Assembly (NCBI GenBank): GCA_011390205.1
Contig: JAABSX010000001.1
Coordinates: 147,583-211,582 of the forward strand
DNA from: Microscillaceae bacterium
GTDB taxonomy: Bacteria > Bacteroidota > Bacteroidia > Cytophagales > Microscillaceae
Direction: 5' to 3'
DNA: 64,000 nucleotides
Positions 44,697-53,018 of this stretch are shown in pieces (positions within the stretch are counted from its first letter, which is position 1; each line of letters opens with the position of its first letter). The notes below the pieces were generated by a model, which searched no databases, was not told the origin of the DNA, and saw nothing but the letters and a program-made list of their open reading frames with translations. The position numbers and the translations under genes are program-made.

Positions 44697-45476
44697 TTAT
44701 TGAGCAGACCAGCCTCCGTCTATGGGCAGTGAAGTGCCTGTGATGGTAGCCGCCGCTTCACTGGCTAGAAACAGGGCAAGCGCTGCAATAGATTCTACTT
44801 TCACAAAATCTTTAATGGCTTGCTTTTTAAGCATAATTTTTTCTACTACTTCGTCTTCGCTCATGTTGTGGGCTTTGGCTTGGTCGGAGATTTGCCCCTC
44901 TACCAAAGGCGTGCGGACATAGCCTGGGCAGATGGCATTGCAAGTGATTCCGAAAGGAGCACCCTCCAGCCCGAGCACTTTGGTAAGCCCCGTTACGCCG
45001 TGTTTGGAGGTAACATAAGCACTTTTAAATTCAGAGGCACGCAGCCCATGGGCAGAGGTAATGTTGATGATTCTCCCAAAACCCTGCGCTTTCATCTGAG
45101 GCCAGACGGCTTTGCTGGTATGAAACACAGCAGACATATTCACGCCAATGATAAGATTCCATTTGTCTTCTGGAAATTCATCTATCGGGGCGACATATTG
45201 CACTCCAGCATTGTTAATGAGTACATCTATGGGGCCGAGTGTTTCTTGAGCATTTTTGACCATCTCTTGGATGGCTTCGGGCTTTAAGAGATTGGCAGGT
45301 GAAAACATTGTCTTCACACCATATTCTTTGCCTACTTCTTCGGCTATTTCTTCGCCATTTTTTTCTAATCCATTAAAGCATATTTGGTAGCCTGCTTTTG
45401 CGAATACTTTGGCAATTCCGAGCCCTATTCCGCTGCTGCTTCCAGTAATCAGGGCAGTTTTTGTTTCATTTTTCAT
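44697..45476 (-). CDS. 3-hydroxybutyrate dehydrogenase (short-chain dehydrogenase)
   Basis: It interconverts 3-hydroxybutyrate and acetoacetate with NAD. The 259-residue SDR has TGSSSGIG (11-18), NNAG (88-91) and the catalytic set Ser141, Tyr154 and Lys158. The 3-hydroxybutyrate branch is indicated by GVQYVAPIDEFP, SAHGLRAS, the combination TSKHG and CNAICPGYVRTPLV. No polyhydroxybutyrate or ketone-body genes are adjacent. Confidence 0.9.
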   Translation of the reverse strand: MKNETKTALITGSSSGIGLGIAKVFAKAGYQICFNGLEKNGEEIAEEVGKEYGVKTMFSPANLLKPEAIQEMVKNAQETLGPIDVLINNAGVQYVAPIDEFPEDKWNLIIGVNMSAVFHTSKAVWPQMKAQGFGRIINITSAHGLRASEFKSAYVTSKHGVTGLTKVLGLEGAPFGITCNAICPGYVRTPLVEGQISDQAKAHNMSEDEVVEKIMLKKQAIKDFVKVESIAALALFLASEAAATITGTSLPIDGGWSAQ

Positions 45477-45539
45477 TGTATAAGTGCTTATTGATGATTA
45501 AATAAATGGTGATTTTATGAATAAAATAATTATTCAGCT

Positions 45540-45995
45540 TTATTGTGCCTTAATAACCTCACCTTTTAAGATAAGAATTTCTTCTTTGTTGATGCCATTG
45601 CTGATGACAAGCAGTGCTTTTTCTTGGGAGCCTTTCAGGTTTTCTTGGTAATCAGGGTCAAAAATAACTGTAATTTCACTGACTGCATTGGGGGCAATAG
45701 GTTCTTTGCTCCAGTCTGTGGCGGTGCATCCGCAGCTTGTCTGTACTTGCAGAATCCTTAGGGGGCGAGTGCCTGTATTTTTAAAATAAAAAGAGGTCAG
45801 TACTTTTTCACCTTTATTGACTTTGCCAAAGTCATACGTTTTGTTCACAAATGTGATTTGAGGACGTGTCAGGGTAGTGTCTTGTGGCAGTGCTTCTGCT
45901 TTATTTTGTGCTTTTAGGTTGTAAGAAGCAATGCCCCATCCTATCAGAATTGCTAAAAAAATTAATTTGTTCATTTTATTGGGTTTAGTTTTCAT
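45540..45995 (-). CDS. DUF1573 domain protein
   Basis: The 151-residue protein has an N-terminal signal peptide, better started at the second methionine (MNKLIFLAILIG to KAQ). It is followed by one DUF1573 immunoglobulin-like domain: YDFGKVNKGEKVLTSFYFKNTG, the conserved QTSCGCT and ISNGINKEEIL. Such small exported proteins are very common in Bacteroidetes and have no firmly assigned function. It is preceded on the same strand by the asparagine synthase gene, 157 bases away. Confidence 0.88.
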   Translation of the reverse strand: MKTKPNKMNKLIFLAILIGWGIASYNLKAQNKAEALPQDTTLTRPQITFVNKTYDFGKVNKGEKVLTSFYFKNTGTRPLRILQVQTSCGCTATDWSKEPIAPNAVSEITVIFDPDYQENLKGSQEKALLVISNGINKEEILILKGEVIKAQ

Positions 45996-46152
45996 TTGAA
46001 ATTACGATAAATGATTGAAAAGCGTACATTTTTGGGCGAAAATAATCTCAATTTTATCTAAGCAGTTACTCTGCATTCATAATTCCGACTTCTTTGAGAA
46101 GATGAAAAATTTCCCCTTTGGGGCTTAGTGTGCTATGTTCGGAGGCTGTTTT

Positions 46153-47973
46153 TCACTCAAAATGAAAATCTAGCCAAACCTGCAAGCACCACAAGGCCCA
46201 GATTTCAGAAGAAAAATCTAGCTTACCCGCAAGGTGCGCTTTGATATTTATCTCTGCAAAATTATGGGATAAATATTTAAAAACGCTATTTGAATTGTCT
46301 AATAACCTAAGTGCAAGATGCTGATTTTGAGGCTCTCTCAGCCATTTCCCAAAAGGAAAACCAAAACCTTCTTTGCGGCGGCTTGTGTATATTTCTCCTC
46401 CTTTTTGATTCAGAATTTCTTTGAGAATCCATTTTTTAGATTTCCCGAAGATTTGTAAGGCATTGGTTTTTTTTAGTACTGCACAGATTTCGGCATCTAG
46501 GTAAGGAACTCTGATTTCTAAACCGTGCTGCATAGAACTTTGGTCTGTGATGGCCAGCACATCTTGGGCTAGGTAATGCCTTTGGTCATAGAATAGTGCA
46601 AAAGCGAGCAGGTCTTTTTCTTTCAAATCATTGCTTTTTAAAGGCATGTTTTCTAAGCCCAAGCTCCACTGTAGTTTCGTAAAATTCACAAAAGTAGCTT
46701 GGGGTGTTTTGCCTATTTGAGAGAAGAATTTTTTGATTTGCCGTTGTTTTTCTGCTTTTTGAAGGCTAGAAAATAAGTCAATGAAAGAAGGAGGAACAAG
46801 GTGAAAAATGCTTTGGTATTTCAAATATTTCTGAAAAGCTTCATGCCTGTGGTAGCCTGCAAAAAGCTCATCTGCCCCTGCTCCTGACAGTACTACTTTG
46901 ACTGATTTTTTGGCTTCTTGGCTGAGTAAGTGAGTGAGATAAGCTGCGGGGTCTGCGATGGGCTGGTCTAATGTAGAGAAAAATGGAGGAATATCTCGAA
47001 GGCAGTCGGAAGAAAGGCTAATTTCTTGGTATTTTCCACCATATTGTTGGGCTGCTTTTTGTGCAAAATGACTGTCTTGAGTGCCTTGCTTTGCCACATC
47101 ACCTAGTGTAAAAACAGGAAAATTTTTTTTTCCTTGCTCCCGAAGCAGTGCCAGCAAAAGTGTAGAATCTACTCCGCCACTTAGAAAAAGACCCACAGGC
47201 ACTTCGGCTGCTAACTGCTGATGTAGGCTTTGTGTGAGTGCTTTTTCAGTTTGTATTATCAAATCTTGGGCGGAAACTTTTTGAGTGTTTTGGTATATTT
47301 TTTTAGGCTCAATCGGAATTTCTTGGCGAATGCCTTTCTCTAAATCCCATAAGATAGGCGTATCTACCTGATAAATTCCCTCAAAAAAAGTCTGTGGAGA
47401 GGCTGCAAACCTGAAAGTGAGGTAATGGCTAATTTGACTTTCATTCAGTTTTTTGGAGACTAAACCACTTGCCAATATTCCTTTGATTTCAGAAGAAATG
47501 AGTAGAAATTGCTCATTTTCAAAATAATACAAAGGTTTGATTTTCCAATTATCTCTCGCAATTAAGAGTGTATTGTGCTGTAAATCTAGCCAAGCCCAAG
47601 CATACATTCCGTTGAGTGTGGTGCAGGTCTTTTGGATTTCAGGATGGGTGTAAATTTGTAAGTTTTGATGTAAGTGTTTGAATAGTTTTATGGTATCTTT
47701 TTGTGCAAAATCACCTTGTTGAGAGTATAGTTCTCCGTTGTAAAGCAATGCAAACTGTTGGTCTTTGCTCAGGCAAGGCTGCCTTGAAACTGGACTTAAA
47801 TCTCTGATTTTAAGCCTATTATGTCCTAGATAAAATTGACTTTTTGTGTTTTTAAGTAAGACAACTTGGCTATCATCTGGCCCTCTTGAGCTAGTGGCAA
47901 GATTCATTTTTAGAATCTCTTTTGGGGAATCTAGTGAGTTGTTTTTATCCCAAATAAGATTCAGACCACACAT
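46153..47973 (-). CDS. Asparagine synthase (glutamine-hydrolysing) family protein
   Basis: The 606-residue protein has an N-terminal glutaminase domain with Cys2 as nucleophile after Met removal (MCGLNLIW). Further glutaminase motifs are SSRGPDDS, GHNRLKIRDLS and LLYNGELY. The ATP-pyrophosphatase domain has LFLSGGVDST and LSGAGADELFAGYHRH. These fit AsnB-type enzymes, making asparagine from aspartate, glutamine and ATP. Homologues also amidate cell-surface sugars or peptides, so a surface-polysaccharide role is possible. The start lies nine bases after the stop of the small Rpn C-terminal copy, so the two may be co-transcribed. Confidence 0.85.
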   Translation of the reverse strand: MCGLNLIWDKNNSLDSPKEILKMNLATSSRGPDDSQVVLLKNTKSQFYLGHNRLKIRDLSPVSRQPCLSKDQQFALLYNGELYSQQGDFAQKDTIKLFKHLHQNLQIYTHPEIQKTCTTLNGMYAWAWLDLQHNTLLIARDNWKIKPLYYFENEQFLLISSEIKGILASGLVSKKLNESQISHYLTFRFAASPQTFFEGIYQVDTPILWDLEKGIRQEIPIEPKKIYQNTQKVSAQDLIIQTEKALTQSLHQQLAAEVPVGLFLSGGVDSTLLLALLREQGKKNFPVFTLGDVAKQGTQDSHFAQKAAQQYGGKYQEISLSSDCLRDIPPFFSTLDQPIADPAAYLTHLLSQEAKKSVKVVLSGAGADELFAGYHRHEAFQKYLKYQSIFHLVPPSFIDLFSSLQKAEKQRQIKKFFSQIGKTPQATFVNFTKLQWSLGLENMPLKSNDLKEKDLLAFALFYDQRHYLAQDVLAITDQSSMQHGLEIRVPYLDAEICAVLKKTNALQIFGKSKKWILKEILNQKGGEIYTSRRKEGFGFPFGKWLREPQNQHLALRLLDNSNSVFKYLSHNFAEINIKAHLAGKLDFSSEIWALWCLQVWLDFHFE

Positions 47974-47982
47974 ATTGATTGA

Positions 47983-48180
47983 TTAGGATGGATTTTTAAC
48001 TTCTCCATTTTTCACTTTCATCACGAAGTCAAGAGATACATTCATGTCTTCGGCTATTTCTTTTGGTGTATATTTACCCCGTTTGAGTAGGTTTTGTATG
48101 CCTTGTACCGTCTTCATTGTGATGCCTTTCTCGATGCCTTTTTCCTCTACTTCATTTAAAATTGCTTCTTCTATGCCCAT
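47983..48180 (-). CDS. Stand-alone copy of the Rpn C-terminal domain (candidate RpnS-type antitoxin)
   Basis: The 65-residue product begins MGIEEAILNEVEEKGIEKGI and ends with a helix-turn-helix-like segment (YTPKEIAEDMNVSLDFVMKV). It is almost identical to residues 241-316 of the preceding Rpn protein. It carries two KGI(E) four-residue repeats where the full gene has five, plus one conservative change and a different tail. Its ATG lies 12 bases after the stop of the Rpn gene. In characterised Rpn systems the same C-terminal segment, translated from an internal start, neutralises the full-length nuclease; here it would be encoded separately. Expression is not demonstrated. Confidence 0.65.
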   Translation of the reverse strand: MGIEEAILNEVEEKGIEKGITMKTVQGIQNLLKRGKYTPKEIAEDMNVSLDFVMKVKNGEVKNPS

Positions 48181-48192
48181 GTTTTGGAAGTT

Positions 48193-49143
48193 TTAAGTGT
48201 TCTTCACTTCTCCATTTTTCACTTTCATCACGAAGTCAAGAGATACATTCATGTCTTCGGCTATTTCTTTTGGTGTATATTTACCTCGTTTGAGTAGGTT
48301 TTGTATGCCTTGTATCGTCTTCATTGTGATACCCTGCTCAATGCCTTTTTCGATGCCTTTTTCGATGCCTTTCTTGATGCCTTTTTCCTCTACTTCATTT
48401 AAAATTGCTTCTTCTATGCCCATGTTTTTCCTTTGTTTAAAAATTTGTTGAATAGATTTATCTAACTCTATGAGGGATTCCCTTTCAGTGAATCTAACAT
48501 AAAAACGAATAAAGTTAAGAATATTTCTAATTCTACTCGTAGAATATTTTGCCTCTTTCAGCTTTCTTACAAGCATTGTTTTCCAAATGAGCTGCTTGTC
48601 ATCTGTGAGTTCCTGTTGCTCTAGAGCTTTTTTGGCTGTGAGCATGACGATACTAAAAGGATTTTTGGATAAATCTAGTTCCTGATACGTTTTTTCGGTG
48701 AGTTTAAAAGTATCAAAATGATATGTAAGTCTTGTCTTTTGGTATTGATAATGATATTGTTCCTGATGATATTTGGTATCTGCGTCTGTGAAGATAGCAA
48801 GTGCCATCACATTCTTTTTCCAACGGTCTTTGATTCGGTAAAAGTAATTAAACATACGCTCTGCAAATTTTGCATCGGGATAGCCTTGCACTTCTATGTG
48901 TAAAAGCATCCAAGCCTCTTCTCCATTAGAGAGATATATTTTCACTAACTTATCTGCAAAGCGTCTTTTTTTGGTTTCAGACGGAAATAAGTCCTCAAGT
49001 TCTTTGTCCAAAAACTCAAAACCCTTGTTCAAATCTACTTCTTTGCTTGTCCACTCAGGATAAAAGTACCACAGAAAATCTTCAAATAAGTCTTCTATAA
49101 TACCTTTCCAGAGAGTGTCTTGGCTGATTGTGATGATGTCCAT
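48193..49143 (-). CDS. Rpn family PD-(D/E)XK nuclease with four-residue repeats and internal start
   Basis: The 316-residue protein fits the Rpn (recombination-promoting nuclease, transposase_31-like) family. The nuclease core has Asp64 in RFADKLV and Glu84-Val-Gln86 in LHIEVQG, the D...ExQ signature. A helical middle part follows. From Met241 a C-terminal module carries five tandem four-residue repeats (KGI/KKGI/EKGI/EKGI/EQGI) and a helix-turn-helix-like end. The codon for Met241 (48423-48421) is preceded by AAAGGA seven bases upstream, a good ribosome-binding site for this phylum, so a short C-terminal protein could be made from the same mRNA. The gene starts five bases after hemL. Confidence 0.85.
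   Translation of the reverse strand: MDIITISQDTLWKGIIEDLFEDFLWYFYPEWTSKEVDLNKGFEFLDKELEDLFPSETKKRRFADKLVKIYLSNGEEAWMLLHIEVQGYPDAKFAERMFNYFYRIKDRWKKNVMALAIFTDADTKYHQEQYHYQYQKTRLTYHFDTFKLTEKTYQELDLSKNPFSIVMLTAKKALEQQELTDDKQLIWKTMLVRKLKEAKYSTSRIRNILNFIRFYVRFTERESLIELDKSIQQIFKQRKNMGIEEAILNEVEEKGIKKGIEKGIEKGIEQGITMKTIQGIQNLLKRGKYTPKEIAEDMNVSLDFVMKVKNGEVKNT
48207..48423. repeat. Tandem duplication unit (Rpn 3' module), gene-internal copy
   Basis: This segment is duplicated at 48000-48180 with only a few substitutions. It differs mainly by three extra 12-bp units (GATGCCTTTTTC on the + strand) encoding the KGIE repeats. The near identity points to a recent duplication. Confidence 0.9.
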
Positions 49144-49148
49144 TCCTT

Positions 49149-50441
49149 TTAATTTAATATCTCTATCAAAGTCTCCTCATTGGCTTGGATAATGTGCTGG
49201 ATGTTTTCCTCTGTCAATGCAGTGGAGAGAAACAGACTTTCAAACTGTGAAGGGGGTAAAAAAACTCCTCTTTTGAGCATGCCTTGAAAGTATTTGCCAA
49301 ACAAGGCAGTATCGCATTTTTTGGCATCTTCAAAATTGTGAATCTCTTGGTCAGTAAAAAATAAACTATACATAGAACCTAATTGATTGATGGTATAGTT
49401 TTTTCCTAGCTTTTGGAGTGTTGCTTTGATTCCACTGACTATGGAGTCAGAGATTTGCTGTAGCTGCTGATAGACCTGAGGATTCTCATGCAAATTAGTC
49501 AGAACGGCCAGTCCTGCTGCCATTGCTACGGGGTTTCCTGAGAGTGTACCCGCTTGATAGACAGGACCTACGGGAGAAACATAATCCATAATTTCTCTTT
49601 TGCCTCCATAAGCACCTACGGGCATTCCTCCACCTATGATTTTGCCGAGGGTAGTCATATCAGGAGTTACCTTGAATAGCTCTTGAGCCCCTCCTTGTGC
49701 AAGCCTGAAGCCTGTCATTACCTCATCAAAGATAAGAATAATTCCCTCCTCATCACATATTTTACGAAGCCCTTCTAAGAAGCCAGGTTTAGGAATGGTC
49801 AGCCCCATATTGCCAGGTACAGGTTCTATGATGATGGCTGCAATCTGCTCTGGGTTGGCATCGACTAGTGTCTTGACTGCCTCCAAATCATTGTAAGGAG
49901 CAAGCAAGGTATCTTGTGCCGTGCCACTGGTTACTCCAGGGCTGTTGGGCGTACCCATCGTGATAGCCCCACTGCCTGCAGCTATCAAAAACGAATCTCC
50001 ATGCCCGTGGTAGCAACCCTCAAACTTGATAAACTTAGAGCGGTTGGTATAGCCTCTTGCTAGACGGATGGCACTCATACAGGCTTCTGTACCAGAGTTT
50101 ACCATTCTTACTTTTTCGATAGAGGGTACCATTTTTACGATGAGTTCTGCTATCTCTACCTCACGGCGAGTGGGTGCTCCAAAAGAGGGTGAGCCTTTGA
50201 CGGCTTCTATGATGGCAGCTTCTGCAAGAGGATGTGCATGCCCCAAAATCATAGGCCCCCAAGAGTTAAAAAGTTCTATGTATTTATTGTCATCTTCGTC
50301 ATAAAGATAAGCACCTTTGGCTGATTTGATAAAAATGGGGTTTCCACCCACTGCCTTGAAGGCCCTCACGGGAGAGTTTACCCCGCCTGGGATACTATGT
50401 TGTGCTTGTTCAAAGAGTGATTGACTTTTAGTATGTATCAT
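49149..50441 (-). CDS. hemL: Glutamate-1-semialdehyde 2,1-aminomutase
   Basis: It converts glutamate-1-semialdehyde to 5-aminolevulinate with pyridoxal phosphate, in the C5 pathway of heme and corrinoid synthesis. Beginning at the ATG at 50441 (MIHTKSQSLFEQA) the protein has 430 residues. The frame extends 11 codons further, but the longer N terminus is not typical. Motifs are PGGVNSPVRAF, SGTEACMSAIRLARG, FDEVMTGFR and the cofactor lysine region TLGKIIGGGMPVGAYGG. It follows the TPR/periplasmic-binding gene on the same strand, a neighbourhood common in Bacteroidetes, and is followed after five bases by the Rpn gene. Confidence 0.96.
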   Translation of the reverse strand: MIHTKSQSLFEQAQHSIPGGVNSPVRAFKAVGGNPIFIKSAKGAYLYDEDDNKYIELFNSWGPMILGHAHPLAEAAIIEAVKGSPSFGAPTRREVEIAELIVKMVPSIEKVRMVNSGTEACMSAIRLARGYTNRSKFIKFEGCYHGHGDSFLIAAGSGAITMGTPNSPGVTSGTAQDTLLAPYNDLEAVKTLVDANPEQIAAIIIEPVPGNMGLTIPKPGFLEGLRKICDEEGIILIFDEVMTGFRLAQGGAQELFKVTPDMTTLGKIIGGGMPVGAYGGKREIMDYVSPVGPVYQAGTLSGNPVAMAAGLAVLTNLHENPQVYQQLQQISDSIVSGIKATLQKLGKNYTINQLGSMYSLFFTDQEIHNFEDAKKCDTALFGKYFQGMLKRGVFLPPSQFESLFLSTALTEENIQHIIQANEETLIEILN

Positions 50442-50491
50442 AAAAAATGTATAAAAATTTAGGTGTAAGAGCAAAAGTATTGCTTAAAAGA

Positions 50492-52171
50492 TTACTTCAA
50501 AGGATTAACCAGTAGAGGCTCACCATTGTTAATTTGTAAGATAGGGACATAGGCATTGATACTGCCTTGGCTAAAATCTATTCCTTCTAAGACTCTTCCT
50601 TTTATAGCTCCTTTTTGGATGAATGCCCTTTTGAAATCATTTTGTGTACCGTAGTTGTGTAGTGTTTCTGCAAAGAAATAGGCTACTTCATAGCCTAAGT
50701 AAGCGTATTGATTGGGCTCTTGTCCTTTAAAAAACCTTTGGTAGGTTGCCTTAAACTTGACAGCGGCAGGTGTATCTGTGTTGATGTAATCAGGATGTAA
50801 AAATAATATTTTAAATTTTTCATAAGTTTCATAATCAATGTCTTGGAATTTAAGCCAAGCACTTGGCACAAAAGTAGGAACAGCGATATTGTAATTGCTC
50901 ATTTGCTTTAAGACCTCTTGTGCAAGGAGCTGACTGCTGCTGCTGACCATAAAACTCCCTATTTCGTTGGGGTTTAGTGTGCTGAGGAGGATACTGATTT
51001 GCTTGAGTTCTACGGTTTTTATTTCTTGCATCGTAAGCACTTTGATTCCTTCTGCTTGTGCTTTTTGTTGGAAAGCAAAGGCAAGTTCCTTATTAAGTCG
51101 GTCATATAAGATGACGGTTGTCTTTTTTCGGACATTTTGGTTAAGGTAATTCATAGTAGCATCTACCTGTTCTTGGAAGGAGGGCAGCATTGTGTAAGTA
51201 AATTTACGAGGCTCACCTGTTTGGGTATATGACAGTGGCTGCACAAGGTTAAATGATTTGGCTTCGGCAATGCCCATCATTTTTTCATAACTGTCAGGGA
51301 AGAGAGGCCCTACCACAAGGTCTAGGTCATTAAATTCTCCTTTCAGAATCATTTTATCTATCTCGGCTGTTGAATTGCGGTTGATTTCATAGGCGTATAG
51401 TTTAAAGTCTATCTGAGACAAGCTATCCATTTCTTTTTGTGCCAACCTCATTCCTTGATACATATTGATAGAGATATTGGCAAGGCTTGTGGTATCTCTG
51501 TTTTTAAGTTTGTTGAAATCAAAAGGGAGCATCACCGCTACTTTGTAGGGTTTTCGGCGATAAATCACTTGTTTGAGTTTGGATTTTTCGGGGCGTGTGA
51601 GTTGGTATTGAGTGATGAGCGACTCTAGTAATTCGTAATCGCTGATTTCTTCGGAGTTGGCAGCAATTTTATCTACCAAAACCTGTGCGATGAGGGTATC
51701 ACTCGGGAAGGTTTGGTGGAGGATTCTGAGCTTAAGCATGGGGGTATTGCTGAGGTAAAATCCTTTCAACTGATTTTTATCTTTTTGAATATCAGCATTT
51801 TTGATTTTATTAAGATAAGCCAGTGCGAGTTCTGGCTGGTTTTCTTTAAAAGAAATATCTGCCAAGATATAATGTATTTCGTGGAGATGCTGCCAGTTAG
51901 GGTATTTTTCTAACATTGCCCGAAAGGCATCTTGTGCTACATTTGTCTCTCCGTTTTCTAAGGCAGCTTGTGCATAGAAGAAATAAGCATTTTCTACGAG
52001 TCGGGTATTTTCACCTGAGTTACGAATACTGTTAAAGGCATCTTTGGCGCTTGCATAATTTTTTTGCTCAAAAAGCTGATAAGCAAGGGCATATTCCTTT
52101 TGTAGCTTACGGCTTTGTGCGCCTGCTGTGAGGCTGATAATTATAAAAAATAGGATTAAAAGTTTTTTCAT
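50492..52171 (-). CDS. Exported TPR plus type 1 periplasmic-binding-fold protein
   Basis: The 559-residue protein has a signal peptide (MKKLLILFFIIIS to GAQ) and N-terminal TPR repeats (ALAYQLFEQKNYASAKDAF and following). From about residue 210 there is a type 1 periplasmic binding domain: YKVAVMLPFDF, YQGMRLAQKEMDSL, DLVVGPLFPDS and YEVAYFFAETL. The order TPR then binding fold is that of LpoA, the outer-membrane activator of the cell-wall synthase PBP1A. It also occurs in Bacteroidetes proteins annotated as ABC-transporter substrate-binding. Which applies here is open. The promoter box TAACTTTG lies just upstream. Confidence 0.83.
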   Translation of the reverse strand: MKKLLILFFIIISLTAGAQSRKLQKEYALAYQLFEQKNYASAKDAFNSIRNSGENTRLVENAYFFYAQAALENGETNVAQDAFRAMLEKYPNWQHLHEIHYILADISFKENQPELALAYLNKIKNADIQKDKNQLKGFYLSNTPMLKLRILHQTFPSDTLIAQVLVDKIAANSEEISDYELLESLITQYQLTRPEKSKLKQVIYRRKPYKVAVMLPFDFNKLKNRDTTSLANISINMYQGMRLAQKEMDSLSQIDFKLYAYEINRNSTAEIDKMILKGEFNDLDLVVGPLFPDSYEKMMGIAEAKSFNLVQPLSYTQTGEPRKFTYTMLPSFQEQVDATMNYLNQNVRKKTTVILYDRLNKELAFAFQQKAQAEGIKVLTMQEIKTVELKQISILLSTLNPNEIGSFMVSSSSQLLAQEVLKQMSNYNIAVPTFVPSAWLKFQDIDYETYEKFKILFLHPDYINTDTPAAVKFKATYQRFFKGQEPNQYAYLGYEVAYFFAETLHNYGTQNDFKRAFIQKGAIKGRVLEGIDFSQGSINAYVPILQINNGEPLLVNPLK

Positions 52172-52191
52172 ATTAGGGATTAATTTTACTA

Positions 52192-52199
52192 CAAAGTTA
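52192..52199 (-). promoter_or_regulatory. -7 element of the TPR/binding-protein gene
   Basis: TAACTTTG on the minus strand matches TAnnTTTG exactly and lies 20 bases upstream of the ATG. It probably drives the binding-protein, hemL and Rpn genes. Confidence 0.55.
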
Positions 52200-52377
52200 A
52201 GGCATTGTATTGGATTATGAATAAAGAAGCGTCTAGCAAGTCATCAATTAGGAGAAAAATTTGCTGAGGCTGTTTGTATTTTGTTGCTTAGGATTGGGTA
52301 TCTCCATTATCTTTTTGAGATGTTTTTAGCAAAGTGTCAATATTTTTCTTAGATTTATAAAAATAAACACAAAAAAG

Positions 52378-52989
52378 ATGCAAACTTCCATTTACAAATC
52401 CTCACCAGATGCCAAAAAAAAGAGTGATATGGGCATCAGTTCTTTTTCTAAAGCGACTTATAACCCTTTTCTGACCAATGAATTGGCTGAGCAAAACCCC
52501 TTTCATGATGGCAAAAATGTCAATCCCTTTAGCCCAGTGCAGATGAAGCAAGCCCCCCTTCAAATGATGGAGGAAGAAGAAGAGATGCAAATGAAGCAAG
52601 CCCCTATGCAAAAAAAAGAAGCCTCAAGCACGGGTGTATCATCAAGCAGTGCATCTATCCCTGCGGATGTGCAGTCATCTATGGAACAAACATTGGGAGC
52701 AGATTTCTCGGATGTGAACATCCACCAAAACTCTAGCAAAGCACCCGAGGTAGGTGCATTGGCTTATACACAAGGCAAGGATATTCATTTTGCGCCAGGA
52801 GAGTACAATCCAGAGAGCAAAGAAGGTACAGAACTTCTAGGGCACGAGCTGACACACGTGGTGCAGCAAGGGCAAGGCCGTGTGAAGCCCACTACACAAG
52901 TACAAGGTGTACTTGTCAATGATGATGCAGGGCTTGAACAAGAAGCTGACAAAATGGGGCAGAAAGCCGCCCAAATGCTCAAAAAATAA
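52378..52989 (+). CDS. eCIS-core (DUF4157) domain protein
   Basis: The 203-residue protein has no signal peptide. The first 95 residues are low in complexity, with a repeated [15 protein letters not shown] unit and an acidic run. The DUF4157 core follows: [32 protein letters not shown] (in pieces) and [13 protein letters not shown], with a zinc-binding HExxH (156-160). The C terminus has EQEADKMG. This domain is common in proteins associated with extracellular contractile injection systems and in polymorphic toxins. No tail, sheath or baseplate gene is in the window, so it is an orphan here. Confidence 0.87.
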   Translation: MQTSIYKSSPDAKKKSDMGISSFSKATYNPFLTNELAEQNPFHDGKNVNPFSPVQMKQAPLQMMEEEEEMQMKQAPMQKKEASSTGVSSSSASIPADVQSSMEQTLGADFSDVNIHQNSSKAPEVGALAYTQGKDIHFAPGEYNPESKEGTELLGHELTHVVQQGQGRVKPTTQVQGVLVNDDAGLEQEADKMGQKAAQMLKK

Positions 52990-53018
52990 TTTTAAACTTC
53001 TATAATGATTTAGTAAAT

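Noticed and set aside
44820..45287. 155-codon open frame opposite the 3-hydroxybutyrate dehydrogenase gene
   Set aside because: Antisense to a clear SDR gene; no independent promoter or recognisable protein.
48335..48400. CRISPR-like or minisatellite array
   Set aside because: The repeats are only 12 bp, in frame and inside a coding helix; they encode a four-residue repeat and have no spacers.
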